This document shows, one piece after another, positions 1 through 7,877 of a DNA stretch of 31,165 nt (its first letter is position 1; the number at the start of each line of letters is the position of its first letter). A program made the translations under genes and the position numbers. Origin of the DNA: a virus. The stretch lies in IMG/VR virus record IMGVR_UViG_3300044858_005332, positions 1 through 31,165 of that record; one strand, given 5' to 3'. The notes beneath the pieces were generated by a model that saw only the letters and a program-made list of their open reading frames with translations, made no database searches and had not been told where the DNA came from.

Positions 1-1
1 A

Positions 2-115
2 CGACTAGGGTGCTGGACCGCCGATGAACAGCAGCGGCTTTGGAAGGCCATGCGGGGCGCCAGCACGCCCACAAAATATCTATGCTTGAACCATGCTTGC
101 AAATTTCTTTGCTAG
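2..115 (+). CDS. Possible 3' end of a plus-strand gene (partial)
   Basis: From base 2 one plus-strand frame stays open for 37 codons and stops with TAG at 113-115. It reads as a plausible C-terminus, with an acidic helix-like stretch (TADEQQRLWKAM) followed by two cysteines. It would converge on the exonuclease gene and overlap its last 36 bases. The minus strand also has a short open frame here (ATG at 49-51), so the assignment is weak. I recognise no family. Confidence 0.25.
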   Translation, partial: RLGCWTADEQQRLWKAMRGASTPTKYLCLNHACKFLC

Positions 116-658
116 CGCCAGTGTGACCAAGTTGTCTGCCTCAGCGTTGTGCAGATTCTGGCCGTCGATCTCGGGCGCAAACCGCCGGCGCAAAACGCCC
201 AACGAATAGCCTGCGCCGTCGTAGACGCCGGCCGCGGTAAAAAACCGCGCAATAGCCGCCGTGTCCAAAAACGGATACGTGAACAGCTTGTTCCACGTCA
301 GATCGTCAAGCAAGTGCGTGCGTAAAAACTGCACGTCAAAAGAGACGTTATGACCGGCAGGCACAAGCCGCTGCTTCTTGGTAGCCACGCACGCGCGGGC
401 AACAAAGTCAACCAGCATGCTGCTTGCAGTCTTAGCGTCTACGCCCTGAGCGTTGTGCTCCACCAGATTAATCCGATTGACCTCTAGCGCGCCGGCCGTA
501 AGTGCGTACTCAGCGTGCCGGATGCGCAGATACAAGCCCGGACTGTGACCGCCGACAGAAACGACTTTAAAGTCGCTGTCGGCCACAATGCACGACACGG
601 TCAGCAGGCTGTGCTTCGTAGTCAGCCCGCCGGTTTCCGTGTCCATGAACAGATACAT
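80..658 (-). CDS. DnaQ-like 3'-5' exonuclease (DEDDh family)
   Basis: A 192-aa single-domain exonuclease of the RNase T / DNA polymerase III epsilon superfamily, expected to remove nucleotides from DNA or RNA 3' ends using two metal ions. All motifs are visible: Exo I with D6 and E8 in FMDTETGG, Exo II with D108 in GHNVSFD, and Exo III with H170 and D175 in HNAEAD, which marks the DEDDh subtype. No polymerase or other domain is attached. The ATG at 656-658 overlaps the upstream gene's TGA as ATGA, with an AAGGA Shine-Dalgarno about six bases ahead. Phages use such enzymes in replication, repair or RNA turnover; which applies here cannot be told. Confidence 0.88.
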   Translation of the reverse strand: MYLFMDTETGGLTTKHSLLTVSCIVADSDFKVVSVGGHSPGLYLRIRHAEYALTAGALEVNRINLVEHNAQGVDAKTASSMLVDFVARACVATKKQRLVPAGHNVSFDVQFLRTHLLDDLTWNKLFTYPFLDTAAIARFFTAAGVYDGAGYSLGVLRRRFAPEIDGQNLHNAEADNLVTLALAKKFASMVQA

Positions 659-945
659 CAGTATCCTTCGTCTTCCTGTAACGCGTCCTTTTCAAATCCG
701 ACGAACTCACCACCCTCGTCAGTGAAAAGAATACCGGGCTCTGTCGGCGTCGAGTGAATGTTGTCGGCGGTCTTTTGAGCCGTGCGCAGCAACAGTTCGT
801 AAATCTCGTCGCCATGTTCCTTGCCGAAGTGAGTAGATAGCAACCCCCGAACAGTCATGTACTCGTCGTACTCGCGGGAGTCGCTGCTGCCTTCAAACTC
901 CAACTCATCGTCGTCGTCGAAGTCAGCAAAATAAGAGGAAGTCAT
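658..945 (-). CDS. Small acidic protein, unknown function
   Basis: A 95-aa acidic protein with Asp/Glu runs near the N-terminus (DFDDDDELEFEG) and the C-terminus (LQEDEGY). I recognise no domain. Its stop codon overlaps the exonuclease ATG, so the two are probably translationally coupled, and it starts six bases after the stop of the 382-aa gene. No clear Shine-Dalgarno precedes its ATG, only an AT-rich stretch. An accessory or DNA-mimic-like role could be imagined from the charge, but nothing shows it. Confidence 0.7.
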   Translation of the reverse strand: MTSSYFADFDDDDELEFEGSSDSREYDEYMTVRGLLSTHFGKEHGDEIYELLLRTAQKTADNIHSTPTEPGILFTDEGGEFVGFEKDALQEDEGY

Positions 946-951
946 AATGTG

Positions 952-2100
952 TTAAAATATAGCTGATAGTGAAACGAGGCGATCCTGCAAAGGAAACAGA
1001 TAGACGCCCCGCAAAGAATACAGTCTTGGAGCTTCGTGCCGCATCAATACGGCGTCAGCGCCGGTTTCGTTCTCTCGAACTAGACGAGCAGTGCTGTACG
1101 GCCCATGCGCGTCCTGCTGCGCCTCGATGACCACGGCTAAGTCTTCCGCTGCGGGCACAGGAAAACGCACAATGGCGCCTGATGGACCTGTAGCCCCCAT
1201 CCTATCGGGTTCTCGGCCGTTGTCAAACACATGCTCCAGCGGACGCAGATCGTCGCAGTCTGCGTGTCCGTTGAAATGCATGTGCTTGAGCTTACCCAGA
1301 CTACCGCTGCGAATAAGCTCAGCTTGCTCTGCGCTCAAGACCGCCAAACGCTCAAACTCGTCGGTCACCGCCAGCAATGCTAGCAACGCCGCCGGGCTGA
1401 AATTTTTAAAATCTTCTGCGGCTGTTGAAATAACCAAATTGGGATTGTCGATTGGCGATACGACAAACTCCCCCGATTCCAACAGCACGTAGAACTGCGC
1501 CGTCTGAATTGCAACGCCGCGCAGCGTTGGCCCCAGTTTGCCGTTGGCCAGTTCCGCCCGGTAGTTTACAAGATGCAAACCCAGTTGCGCAAAAAGCTCA
1601 GGCGTGACTTTAGCCGGCTCGAACACCCGCCGCATCAAACGCGCATTAAAAATTTCAGGCGATGCAACGGGCTGCTTAGGGTGCGCCGGCGGTTCCTCGG
1701 GCGGAGCCAGCAAACTAGCCGCAATTTTTACATGCTCCCACAGCAATTCTTGCGTGGCAACCAAATGCGGATCGGCGTTGAGTTCATCCAGAAACAGCAT
1801 CAGGCCCGACTGCAAAACAGACGGCACATGCTGCTCAGGAACGCCAAGCGCTTTGGCGTCAAAAACCGCGCCCGCCCCAAGCACTGCCTTCGTAATCGAG
1901 AACGGAATGCGCGCCCAGTCCGTCTGCTTTACCGTTACCAAAAACTTGGCAATCGAAAACGCATCGACCGGGCTTTTCGTGTGCCGCAGCAGTTCAATCA
2001 AGCCGGCCAGTAAAAACAGTTTTTCCCGGCCAGTATAGTTGTCTAAATCTTCGTTAAGCCGTACAAACGACTGCTGAAAGTCTTCATCCTCTGTGCTCAT
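952..2100 (-). CDS. 382-aa protein of unknown function, last gene of the zinc/HTH cluster
   Basis: A 382-aa predominantly helical protein that I cannot assign to a family. The N-terminal 130 residues are helix-rich, there is a Pro-rich linker near residue 140 (PPEEPPAHPKQP), and the C-terminal part looks alpha/beta. No catalytic motif, membrane segment or cysteine cluster is seen. I chose the ATG at 2098-2100 (MSTEDEDF) because GGAAAG lies about eight bases upstream and it overlaps the preceding gene by only 17 bases; a longer start at 2151 would overlap far more. Together with the CI-HTH, zinc-finger and SEC-C genes it forms one coupled operon, so a role with those proteins is likely. Confidence 0.75.
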   Translation of the reverse strand: MSTEDEDFQQSFVRLNEDLDNYTGREKLFLLAGLIELLRHTKSPVDAFSIAKFLVTVKQTDWARIPFSITKAVLGAGAVFDAKALGVPEQHVPSVLQSGLMLFLDELNADPHLVATQELLWEHVKIAASLLAPPEEPPAHPKQPVASPEIFNARLMRRVFEPAKVTPELFAQLGLHLVNYRAELANGKLGPTLRGVAIQTAQFYVLLESGEFVVSPIDNPNLVISTAAEDFKNFSPAALLALLAVTDEFERLAVLSAEQAELIRSGSLGKLKHMHFNGHADCDDLRPLEHVFDNGREPDRMGATGPSGAIVRFPVPAAEDLAVVIEAQQDAHGPYSTARLVRENETGADAVLMRHEAPRLYSLRGVYLFPLQDRLVSLSAIF

Positions 2101-3241
2101 GTGTGTTCTTTCCGGCATACACGTCGTTGCAGGTTTGAAACAACTGCGCAAAAGCCGCTGTTGTTGGTGGGTCTAAAAAGATGACGTGCCCGCCGCGTTG
2201 GTGGATAAGGGTTTCTAAGTCTGCGTCGTGTTTTGCAAATACAACAAACGTAAAGCTAGCAGGCTGGGTTACAAAAGCCTGTAAGCTTTCTATTCGCTGC
2301 AGTGCGAGGTTGACGCCGCGCACTTGGTCGCCGGCAAATAATAGTACGCCGGGTGGGTCTGCAAAAACAGCTTTTAATTGTTCGGTCAAAACAAGCAAGT
2401 CAACGTATGCCGCGGCGCCAATCGCTGCGCCTACCTCGGCACCGTGCAAGCTCGGCGCTGTGTGCTCGGCAATTTCACCAAACTCAACAGAAACGCTTAT
2501 TGGAATCGCAAGTTCCCGAACGGTGTCCAGCAAACTAAACGCAGCGGCAAGCCGTGGCAGCGTATTTAACGCCTCGCCGTAACCGATGCCGCGTGTAGCA
2601 GCAAATTTGGCAAGCTCGTTAAGCGATACCGACCGGAGAGCGTCGGTTGCAGCTAGTGCGTGCGCCACCGCAGGCAAAGTTAAACACAAAAAACTAGCCC
2701 AGCCGGCTCGGTAAAAGTCTGCCACGCAATTTGCCGCCTGAGATTGAAACGGCGCAGCACCTAAAAAAAAGCCGACTGGTTTGTTGTTCACGTTTGCGCT
2801 GTAAAGCGCTCTACCCGCATTTAGGTAGGCGTTTAAATCAGTTACTGGACCGCTTTGAGCTTCTTGCCTCAGTTGCCGGCGCGGAAGGTTCCCCGTCGAC
2901 TCGCGCGGGTCAAATAACGGAAAAGCGCTTTGCAACGTAATCGGCAAATGCAGCCCGTCAGTTTCGCTGTCTGCCCGAAAAATATTGCCCGTTCCGCAAA
3001 GCAACCATTCGGGTCGCACGTCTAGGCAGCTGGCCACATGCGCCAAAAAACGTACAGACGTTTTTACTCGGCCGTAAAAAATCAGATTTAAATCGCGAGA
3101 ACTTAGATTAAGCGCGCGAGCCATATCGCGCACGTTACTAGAAAACAAAAGCTCGCATAGATACGAAAGCCGATGCCGTAGCGGCTCGTAGTCATAATCC
3201 AGCATCCGCCGCGGCGCCCTACGCAGTCTTTTGCGACCCAT
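2084..3241 (-). CDS. CI-type helix-turn-helix protein with a large C-terminal domain
   Basis: A protein of about 385 aa. After a basic N-terminus (GRKRLRRAPRR), roughly residues 20-90 form an XRE/CI-like DNA-binding domain. Its end matches phage CI-repressor HTH domains closely: DVRPEWLLCGTGNIF resembles the usual VRPEWLLtGeG. The remaining 290 residues are not a LexA-type peptidase, since no Ser/Lys dyad pattern is seen. They look like alternating strands and helices, with a Gly/Ala-rich stretch (HGAEVGAAIGAAA) and a last strand VIFLDPP; I do not recognise the fold. The start is uncertain: ATG 3239-3241 overlaps the previous gene by 23 bases, ATG 3203-3205 is the alternative, and neither has a good Shine-Dalgarno. 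Likely a DNA-binding regulator or a partner of the zinc-finger protein upstream. Confidence 0.72.
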   Translation of the reverse strand: MGRKRLRRAPRRMLDYDYEPLRHRLSYLCELLFSSNVRDMARALNLSSRDLNLIFYGRVKTSVRFLAHVASCLDVRPEWLLCGTGNIFRADSETDGLHLPITLQSAFPLFDPRESTGNLPRRQLRQEAQSGPVTDLNAYLNAGRALYSANVNNKPVGFFLGAAPFQSQAANCVADFYRAGWASFLCLTLPAVAHALAATDALRSVSLNELAKFAATRGIGYGEALNTLPRLAAAFSLLDTVRELAIPISVSVEFGEIAEHTAPSLHGAEVGAAIGAAAYVDLLVLTEQLKAVFADPPGVLLFAGDQVRGVNLALQRIESLQAFVTQPASFTFVVFAKHDADLETLIHQRGGHVIFLDPPTTAAFAQLFQTCNDVYAGKNTHEHRG

Positions 3242-4241
3242 TTTGTTTTGCCGTCTTTGTTTCTTGCCGCGCTTTAACAATTAAAGCATTGCCGGCTGAC
3301 CTAAATTTACCAGAGCCGCCCAGCATGTTTTGATTTGACATCGCGTTTAAACTTGCCGCGGTCAGGTCAAGGTCTTCGCGCAGGTGTTCTTGCGGGTATG
3401 ACGAAAACGCAATAAACGAAATAATCGCGTCGTCGTTGACGCTAGCCGTGACGAGCGTTGTTTGCTTAAACACAGTCTGCGCAAGTCGAATTGAAGCTGC
3501 CGGCGGCCGTGTTCCCGGCAAGGTCAGAAAAATCTGCCGCAACTGAATACGCCAGCCGCCTTCGGTCGCCACGGGTACAAGCCGCCACAAAGCCGCTTCT
3601 GTTTTTCTGTTAATTTGTTTTCGTCGACAGGCGATGTAGCGCTTGTAGCGCGATAGCTCGCGGCTAATAACGTCAACAGCGCGGTTGTAGGTTTCAACGT
3701 CGGCGTGTTGCAGCGGGTCGATACCCACAAACGGCACAAACTGCTCGGTAATGTGTGTTGTGGCATATAGGCGCGATAATGGATTTGACCCGGCTAGCGC
3801 TGCAATCAGGCGCTCGTACTGCCTAAACTGATGCTCTACAACGCGGGCCCAGCAAGCGGGGCAATAGTTGTAATGCCCACACAAACGGATTTTTTTCTTC
3901 TGCGTTTTAGGCGGATAAATTACGCCGGGCGGTCGGCACCAGCAGCAAAGTTTAAAAGCGTCTATCAGCCGGTCTTGCTCGCAGTAGTGTTCGTTAGCCA
4001 GTATGCCTGTCACCGGGAAACGTTTTTCAAACCGCGCCATATCAAAAGTGCGGTCAATTAGCATCGTACGCAGCGTGTTTAGCTGCTCACGCACGACGTC
4101 TAACTCGGCGTCGCGGGGGATGCCGTAGACAGCCGCCAAAGAAACAAGATGCGGCGTCTGATACCGGCGATTCACCACGTAAAGTTTGTAGGCTTGAGCT
4201 TTGTGGTGCTCAGCTTCAAGCACGTCATGAATAAACGACAT
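3219..4241 (-). CDS. Zinc-finger protein resembling rolling-circle Rep proteins
   Basis: A 340-aa basic protein. A cysteine cluster (C99, C100, C102, then C121, H123, C127, C130) is followed by a helix (WARVVEHQFRQYERLI) and a strand (RLYATTHIT). This order resembles plasmid rolling-circle initiators of the pC194/pUB110 type, where a zinc-finger-like segment precedes the FLTLT strand. However, I see no HUH metal motif and no convincing catalytic Tyr motif; Tyr residues in SRYKRYIACRRKQ are the best candidates. It may be a diverged or inactive Rep, or simply another nucleic-acid-binding protein. The ATG at 4239-4241 shares ATGA with the upstream SEC-C gene. A structured noncoding region lies just beyond that gene. 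Confidence 0.72.
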   Translation of the reverse strand: MSFIHDVLEAEHHKAQAYKLYVVNRRYQTPHLVSLAAVYGIPRDAELDVVREQLNTLRTMLIDRTFDMARFEKRFPVTGILANEHYCEQDRLIDAFKLCCWCRPPGVIYPPKTQKKKIRLCGHYNYCPACWARVVEHQFRQYERLIAALAGSNPLSRLYATTHITEQFVPFVGIDPLQHADVETYNRAVDVISRELSRYKRYIACRRKQINRKTEAALWRLVPVATEGGWRIQLRQIFLTLPGTRPPAASIRLAQTVFKQTTLVTASVNDDAIISFIAFSSYPQEHLREDLDLTAASLNAMSNQNMLGGSGKFRSAGNALIVKARQETKTAKQNGSQKTA

Positions 4242-4723
4242 CACCCATTCTCCGGTTTCGCCGGAGGCTCTGGGCAAGGCTCGTTTTCAATCTCCGCCAG
4301 TTTGGTCTGCATAAATTCAATGCGGGCCCGAACTAGCGCCACGGCTTCTTCTGCGTTTTGGACCTCAACAAACGGCAACGTGTCCTGCAGGTGTTGCCAC
4401 TTTGTGGGACCGACACCGGCAACGTTAATTTCGCCGGGCTCGACGACGTTAAACTCGTCCAGCGTGGCCACTGCAATGGCGTCCGGCCGCGTTTGAAACA
4501 CAAGAATGCGGCCGTCTTTGTCTACGAAAAAGCTAGTGCCGCGGCCGTCACAAATAACATAACGCACCGCCGACTCACCGGTGTCTATGTAGTGCGTCTT
4601 TTTCTTGGGCACCTCCGGCTGCTCAAGCGCGCTCGGGTGGCAGCAATACTTGTACTTCTTTCCGCTGCCACAAACGCAGCGGTCGTTCCTACGCGTGCCG
4701 ATTGCACGCTTCATGGGGTTCAT
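4241..4723 (-). CDS. SEC-C motif zinc-binding protein
   Basis: A 160-aa protein starting with a textbook SEC-C motif (residues about 12-29, RNDRCVCGSGKKYKYCC), the zinc-binding module also found at the SecA C-terminus and in many stand-alone proteins. The ligands would be C16, C18, C27 and C28 or H29. The remaining residues contain a beta-rich middle and a Pro/Glu-rich end (EPCPEPPAKPE) with no domain I recognise. The start is well supported: GGAGG lies five bases before the ATG. It is first in the coupled cluster, and a weak promoter candidate (TTGACG, then TACGCT after 16 bases) sits at about 4748-4775. Confidence 0.82.
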   Translation of the reverse strand: MNPMKRAIGTRRNDRCVCGSGKKYKYCCHPSALEQPEVPKKKTHYIDTGESAVRYVICDGRGTSFFVDKDGRILVFQTRPDAIAVATLDEFNVVEPGEINVAGVGPTKWQHLQDTLPFVEVQNAEEAVALVRARIEFMQTKLAEIENEPCPEPPAKPENG

Positions 4724-5039
4724 TGGAGCCTCCGTGCTGGTGTGGTTAGCGTACTGAAAACGGGTGGTCCGTCAACCGTGATTGGGATGTGCGTTTTTTC
4801 CGGGAAAAACAGGGGTTTCTGCTATCTTGTGCAGTTTACCAAGGCCTACTTAAGTGCTGTGCTGACAAAGGTTTACGACGCAAAAAAAGGGCAAAATGTC
4901 CCATTTAACCTATCTACTTCGTAGAAGACCTTCTTCTTTGGAGAGGAGTGGAAGGCAGTACCTACTGCCGTTCCACTCACTTTCGTCTTATGGTTCTAGA
5001 TACCAACCCCGACGACGTTGTACGTACGGTTGGATCAGA
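4724..5039. promoter_or_regulatory. Noncoding 316-bp region with several inverted repeats
   Basis: No credible gene fits in this gap, the longest noncoding stretch of the window. It holds an AT-rich near-palindrome at 4793-4810 (GTTTTT and AAAAAC arms), a seven-T run on the minus strand at about 4881-4887 after a weak stem, a short inverted repeat at 4923-4937 (AGAAGA/TCTTCT), and the long hairpin at 4946-4978. A weak sigma-70-like promoter reading into the SEC-C gene is possible at 4748-4775. The position ahead of a Rep-like zinc-finger gene would suit an origin or operator region, which is inference only. Confidence 0.45.
4946..4978. other. Long perfect hairpin in the intergenic region
   Basis: Two 13-base arms (4946-4958 and 4965-4978) are complementary apart from one bulged G at 4970, with a six-base loop TACCTA whose outer bases could also pair. 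No T-run follows closely on either strand (the nearest on the minus strand is about 60 bases downstream), so it is not a typical intrinsic terminator. Possible roles are a nick site, a protein-binding site or a structured leader RNA. Confidence 0.6.
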
Positions 5040-5399
5040 TTAGGCCGGAACTGGCGCGGTCTGATCTGAATCAATTTTTTCATTACCGTCGCGATTTGGC
5101 AGGTCCGGGAGTTCTACGTCCGGTAAAAGTTCGTAGGTTCCCATTTCCATGTCTAGAATCAACTGCCTCCCTACGTTCTCAATCTGGGGCACGGCGATTA
5201 TGCAACGAACGTGCGGTTCACAGGGAACGCCAGCACGGTGCTCGTGAAGAAGCGTAAACGTGATCGGGAAAAACTTGTCATCAGGCAGGGCGTCGATGAC
5301 TTCGTCGGGTAGCGTCCGATTGTACTTCAGGACTTTGTCAGATAAGTAATTGATTTTGGTTAACAGCGCTTTGTCAAGATATTTGTACTTACTTGGCAC
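5040..5399 (-). CDS. Hypothetical protein, GTG start
   Basis: A 119-aa soluble protein with a basic, Tyr-rich N-terminus (KYKYLDKALL) and an acidic, Pro-rich end. No family recognised. The reading frame has no ATG near its beginning, so the GTG at 5397-5399 is the probable start. It overlaps the preceding gene by 11 bases, and only a purine-rich AAGAAAAAG stretch serves as a possible ribosome site. It is the last gene before the structured noncoding region. Confidence 0.65.
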   Translation of the reverse strand: MPSKYKYLDKALLTKINYLSDKVLKYNRTLPDEVIDALPDDKFFPITFTLLHEHRAGVPCEPHVRCIIAVPQIENVGRQLILDMEMGTYELLPDVELPDLPNRDGNEKIDSDQTAPVPA

Positions 5400-5607
5400 G
5401 GGTTTTCTTTTTCTTTGTTGTTCGCGGCGCGATCCCGAAAATTATGTACGAGTTGATCGGCAGGTCACGTAGATCGCACTCGTCGTTTAACGTTTTTTGC
5501 GGCAGTTCTTGCATGCTCTCACGGTAGTGAGCCATTTTTTTGAACTGCTGGTTATTTTCGACGTAGGCGTAGGTTCCGTGCTCGCCTTTTTCAAGAATCA
5601 GGTACAT
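5389..5607 (-). CDS. Small hypothetical protein with basic tail
   Basis: A 72-aa protein with a beta-like N-terminus (MYLILEKGEHGTYAYV), a predicted strand YIIFGI near the C-terminus and a very basic end (TTKKKKTRAK). No family recognised. Its ATG overlaps the previous gene's TGA (ATGA at 5606-5609), which supports translational coupling in this operon. Confidence 0.65.
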   Translation of the reverse strand: MYLILEKGEHGTYAYVENNQQFKKMAHYRESMQELPQKTLNDECDLRDLPINSYIIFGIAPRTTKKKKTRAK

Positions 5608-5849
5608 CAGTTTTTTCTCGCTTTTTGCGCCTCGTGAAATTTAATTACTGCGCGGGCTGCTTCGTCGGCGTCTGCGCTACTAAAACCTTCCCGCTTAAAA
5701 CGCTCGTTGGCGTAGCGGTACTCTGGGCTGCGGTTATTTACCGGCGTCGAGGTGCTGGCACTGTTGCCGCTAAAAAGCTGGCCGAGAAGGGCAATGCCGA
5801 GGACGATAAGTACAATCGGCCAAATTCCGTTATTGTTTCCGTTTGCCAC
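5607..5849 (-). CDS. Small single-pass membrane protein, GTG start
   Basis: An 80-aa protein with one membrane segment near the N-terminus (IWPIVLIVLGIALLGQLF, residues about 9-26), a short Ser/Thr/Asn linker, and an amphipathic C-terminal half rich in Ala, Arg and Lys that should face one side of the inner membrane. The start is a GTG at 5847-5849 sharing its G with the previous gene's TAG. GGAG lies eight bases upstream, which supports this start. Function unknown. Confidence 0.7.
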   Translation of the reverse strand: MANGNNNGIWPIVLIVLGIALLGQLFSGNSASTSTPVNNRSPEYRYANERFKREGFSSADADEAARAVIKFHEAQKARKN

Positions 5850-6307
5850 TAGTCTGTCTCCGGGTTTGATTCGGGGTGTACGGGTTTGATGGGCGGCGGG
5901 CGGTGGTCTTTGTCTTCTGTTTCTGGCCCGCCTGCGTCGTCAGGGGTGAAAGTAGGGTCGCCGCCAAAGTTGATGGTCAAGCCGTAGAAGCCTGCGTACT
6001 TCATAGCTTTGCCCAGCAGCGTGTACTCGTTCGGTGAGTACATGGCTGCGAAGGCGTTTTGATGAATAAAGATGTCTTGCGCGCCGGCGCGCTCAGCGTT
6101 TTTGCACATGATGGCAAAACTCGGCAGCATGGTTTCGATTTCTTTTTTGAGCGCAATACGCCGAGACTCCCATACTTGCTTAGAGACGGCTGTCTCTGTG
6201 CCGGCGTTTTCTTCGACGACAACGTCAAGGTCGGCGCCTGCGCGCTCTAAGCGTTTTTTGATTCGCTTTTGCAGTTCTTGCGCTTTCTTTTTCTTGCTCT
6301 GGCTCAT
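5849..6307 (-). CDS. Hypothetical protein with basic coiled-coil-like N-terminus
   Basis: A 152-aa protein: a strongly basic helix at the N-terminus (SQSKKKKAQELQKRIKKRLE), a central region with a predicted alpha/beta pattern, and an acidic Pro-rich tail. I do not recognise it. The ATG at 6305-6307 overlaps the methyltransferase stop (ATGA) and is preceded by an excellent AGGAGG four bases upstream, which rules out the longer start at 6373. Its tight coupling to the methyltransferase makes a shared role plausible. Confidence 0.72.
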   Translation of the reverse strand: MSQSKKKKAQELQKRIKKRLERAGADLDVVVEENAGTETAVSKQVWESRRIALKKEIETMLPSFAIMCKNAERAGAQDIFIHQNAFAAMYSPNEYTLLGKAMKYAGFYGLTINFGGDPTFTPDDAGGPETEDKDHRPPPIKPVHPESNPETD

Positions 6308-7863
6308 ACTGCCTCCTGAATAACGCCGCTGTTGACCAAGTCTTGAAAATACGTAGCGAAAAACGCGTCGCATAGTTGCTGCATGACTTCAATGCGTTCT
6401 TGCGAGTCGGTTATTTTTATGCCGCGTTTTTTCAGTTCTTGTCCCGACTTGTCGACATGTTGCGCGACACGCTGCGCTAAATTTTCGTGGCCGCCGGTGT
6501 GAAGTTCGTGCAAAATTAGCGCGTTAAAATCGCTCAGGTTGTGTCCGGTGCCTGAAAGCGCGCTGGCCATGGCTACGGCGCGGCCCGCCAAAATATTGGA
6601 ACCTAGCATGTGCACGTTTAAAGGGTTGTTTAATTTAATTTTATTTGTGGCGCGCAGCTTTTTTTCTGTCGTAATTGATTGCGCCTCTAATTCAAAAACA
6701 CCAATGCACACCCCCACATCTAACGCGCTTACAATTTCTTCTGCGGTAATTGTTCCCCAGTCTCGGGCGGCTAACACTTCGGATAAGCGCATGCCTTTTG
6801 TCAGCAGCAACCCGGCTAACCCTTCGTATACAGGACCTTGCGCTTTTGCTGTGACCAGTCCCAATGTTGCGGTAAAAGGGAATTTTGTTTCTGGGTTGGA
6901 AAGCCGAAAGTAAAAGTCATCTGCGTTCTTCAAACGCGCCTCTAAGGACTTCATTGGCTGCGGGTCTCGCCCGTAAATGTCCCATCGAAACGCGGTGTTG
7001 GCGCAGAAGTCTTTATGTGTTTCAATAACGTAACGGTCTACAGTCGTGCTGAATAAGTTTTTAAACTCGGGTCGCACGCACAGGTCCCAGAAGTTTTCGT
7101 GTGGCGGCAAGCTGCCCACAAACTCTAGACCAGCCCGCTTGAAGTCGTCAGCAACTTCGTAAAAATAGAATGTATCCCAGTGCTGATTAAGATATTCGTG
7201 CGCTAAGTACCGAGGATTCTGCTGGACAAACAGCGCTACTTTTTCGCAGACCATGGGGTTGTCTTCGAAGTATTGCGCTTTGTTGTCGCGAATATATTTT
7301 AGGTACTTGAGTGCTTCGGTGATGCGTTGTATGCTGTCGCCAGAGCGGCGCAGGGCGTACTGCTGAAGAATTGCACGAATTGGCTGAAGCGCGGCCCAGC
7401 CCGGCATGGCGTTGTAAGAGACCAGCAGCAGGCCGCCTTTAGCTAGTCTTTTTTTGGCTATTTCTACAATGTCGTTGCGCACTTCTGCCGACACCCAGCT
7501 GTAGACGCCGTGCAGCGCAATAAAATCAAACTCGCCAATATCGTCCGGCAGTTCGCTAAAGCTGGCGGTAAGAATTTTGGCGTTTGTTAATCCGCTGGCG
7601 GCAATGTCTTTTTCGATAATTGCGGTGTGGTTTGGATTGAAGTCAACGCCAGTAAACTGGCCGTGTGGGTTTGCGGCCGCCAGCGTGGTCAGGCAACGCC
7701 CAAGACCGGAGCCAAGTTCGAGGTAGCGAAAAGCTGGCTTGTTTGGCGGCGGTACGACGCGGTTAAGTGCAGCAATATAGCGCAAACAAATTGGCGCCAT
7801 ATTGCCGTAAAAACCTGGGACGTACTCTACGTCTGAGATATAGCCGTTGCCGTTCGCGTCCAT
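6304..7863 (-). CDS. SAM-dependent methyltransferase with methyltransferase-regulatory domain
   Basis: A 519-aa protein. Residues about 45-155 form a class I methyltransferase core: motif I is YLELGSGLGRCL (47-58), the acidic residue that binds the SAM ribose is D74 in TGVDFNPNH, and a post-core strand carries FDFIALHGVYSWV. The segment after GGLLLVSYNAMPGWA, around residues 200-300, resembles the regulatory domain that follows the core in the bacterial MethyTransf_Reg family. The C-terminal 200 residues include a helical domain. The substrate is unknown; this family is not the usual DNA base methyltransferase and has no DPPY-type motif. AAGGAG lies six bases before the ATG. It is unusual cargo for a phage. 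Confidence 0.82.
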   Translation of the reverse strand: MDANGNGYISDVEYVPGFYGNMAPICLRYIAALNRVVPPPNKPAFRYLELGSGLGRCLTTLAAANPHGQFTGVDFNPNHTAIIEKDIAASGLTNAKILTASFSELPDDIGEFDFIALHGVYSWVSAEVRNDIVEIAKKRLAKGGLLLVSYNAMPGWAALQPIRAILQQYALRRSGDSIQRITEALKYLKYIRDNKAQYFEDNPMVCEKVALFVQQNPRYLAHEYLNQHWDTFYFYEVADDFKRAGLEFVGSLPPHENFWDLCVRPEFKNLFSTTVDRYVIETHKDFCANTAFRWDIYGRDPQPMKSLEARLKNADDFYFRLSNPETKFPFTATLGLVTAKAQGPVYEGLAGLLLTKGMRLSEVLAARDWGTITAEEIVSALDVGVCIGVFELEAQSITTEKKLRATNKIKLNNPLNVHMLGSNILAGRAVAMASALSGTGHNLSDFNALILHELHTGGHENLAQRVAQHVDKSGQELKKRGIKITDSQERIEVMQQLCDAFFATYFQDLVNSGVIQEAV

Positions 7864-7877
7864 GCGGGGCTCCTTGA

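Noticed and set aside
3219-4241. Confident call as a rolling-circle initiator
   Set aside because: The Cys cluster and following strand are similar, but neither the HUH pair nor a clear catalytic Tyr motif is visible, so only a resemblance is stated.
4358-4924. 188-aa plus-strand frame extending into the intergenic region
   Set aside because: Most of it is antisense to the SEC-C gene, and its unique part is noncoding in character with hairpins.
4946-4978. Hairpin as an intrinsic terminator
   Set aside because: No T-run follows within a usable distance on either strand.
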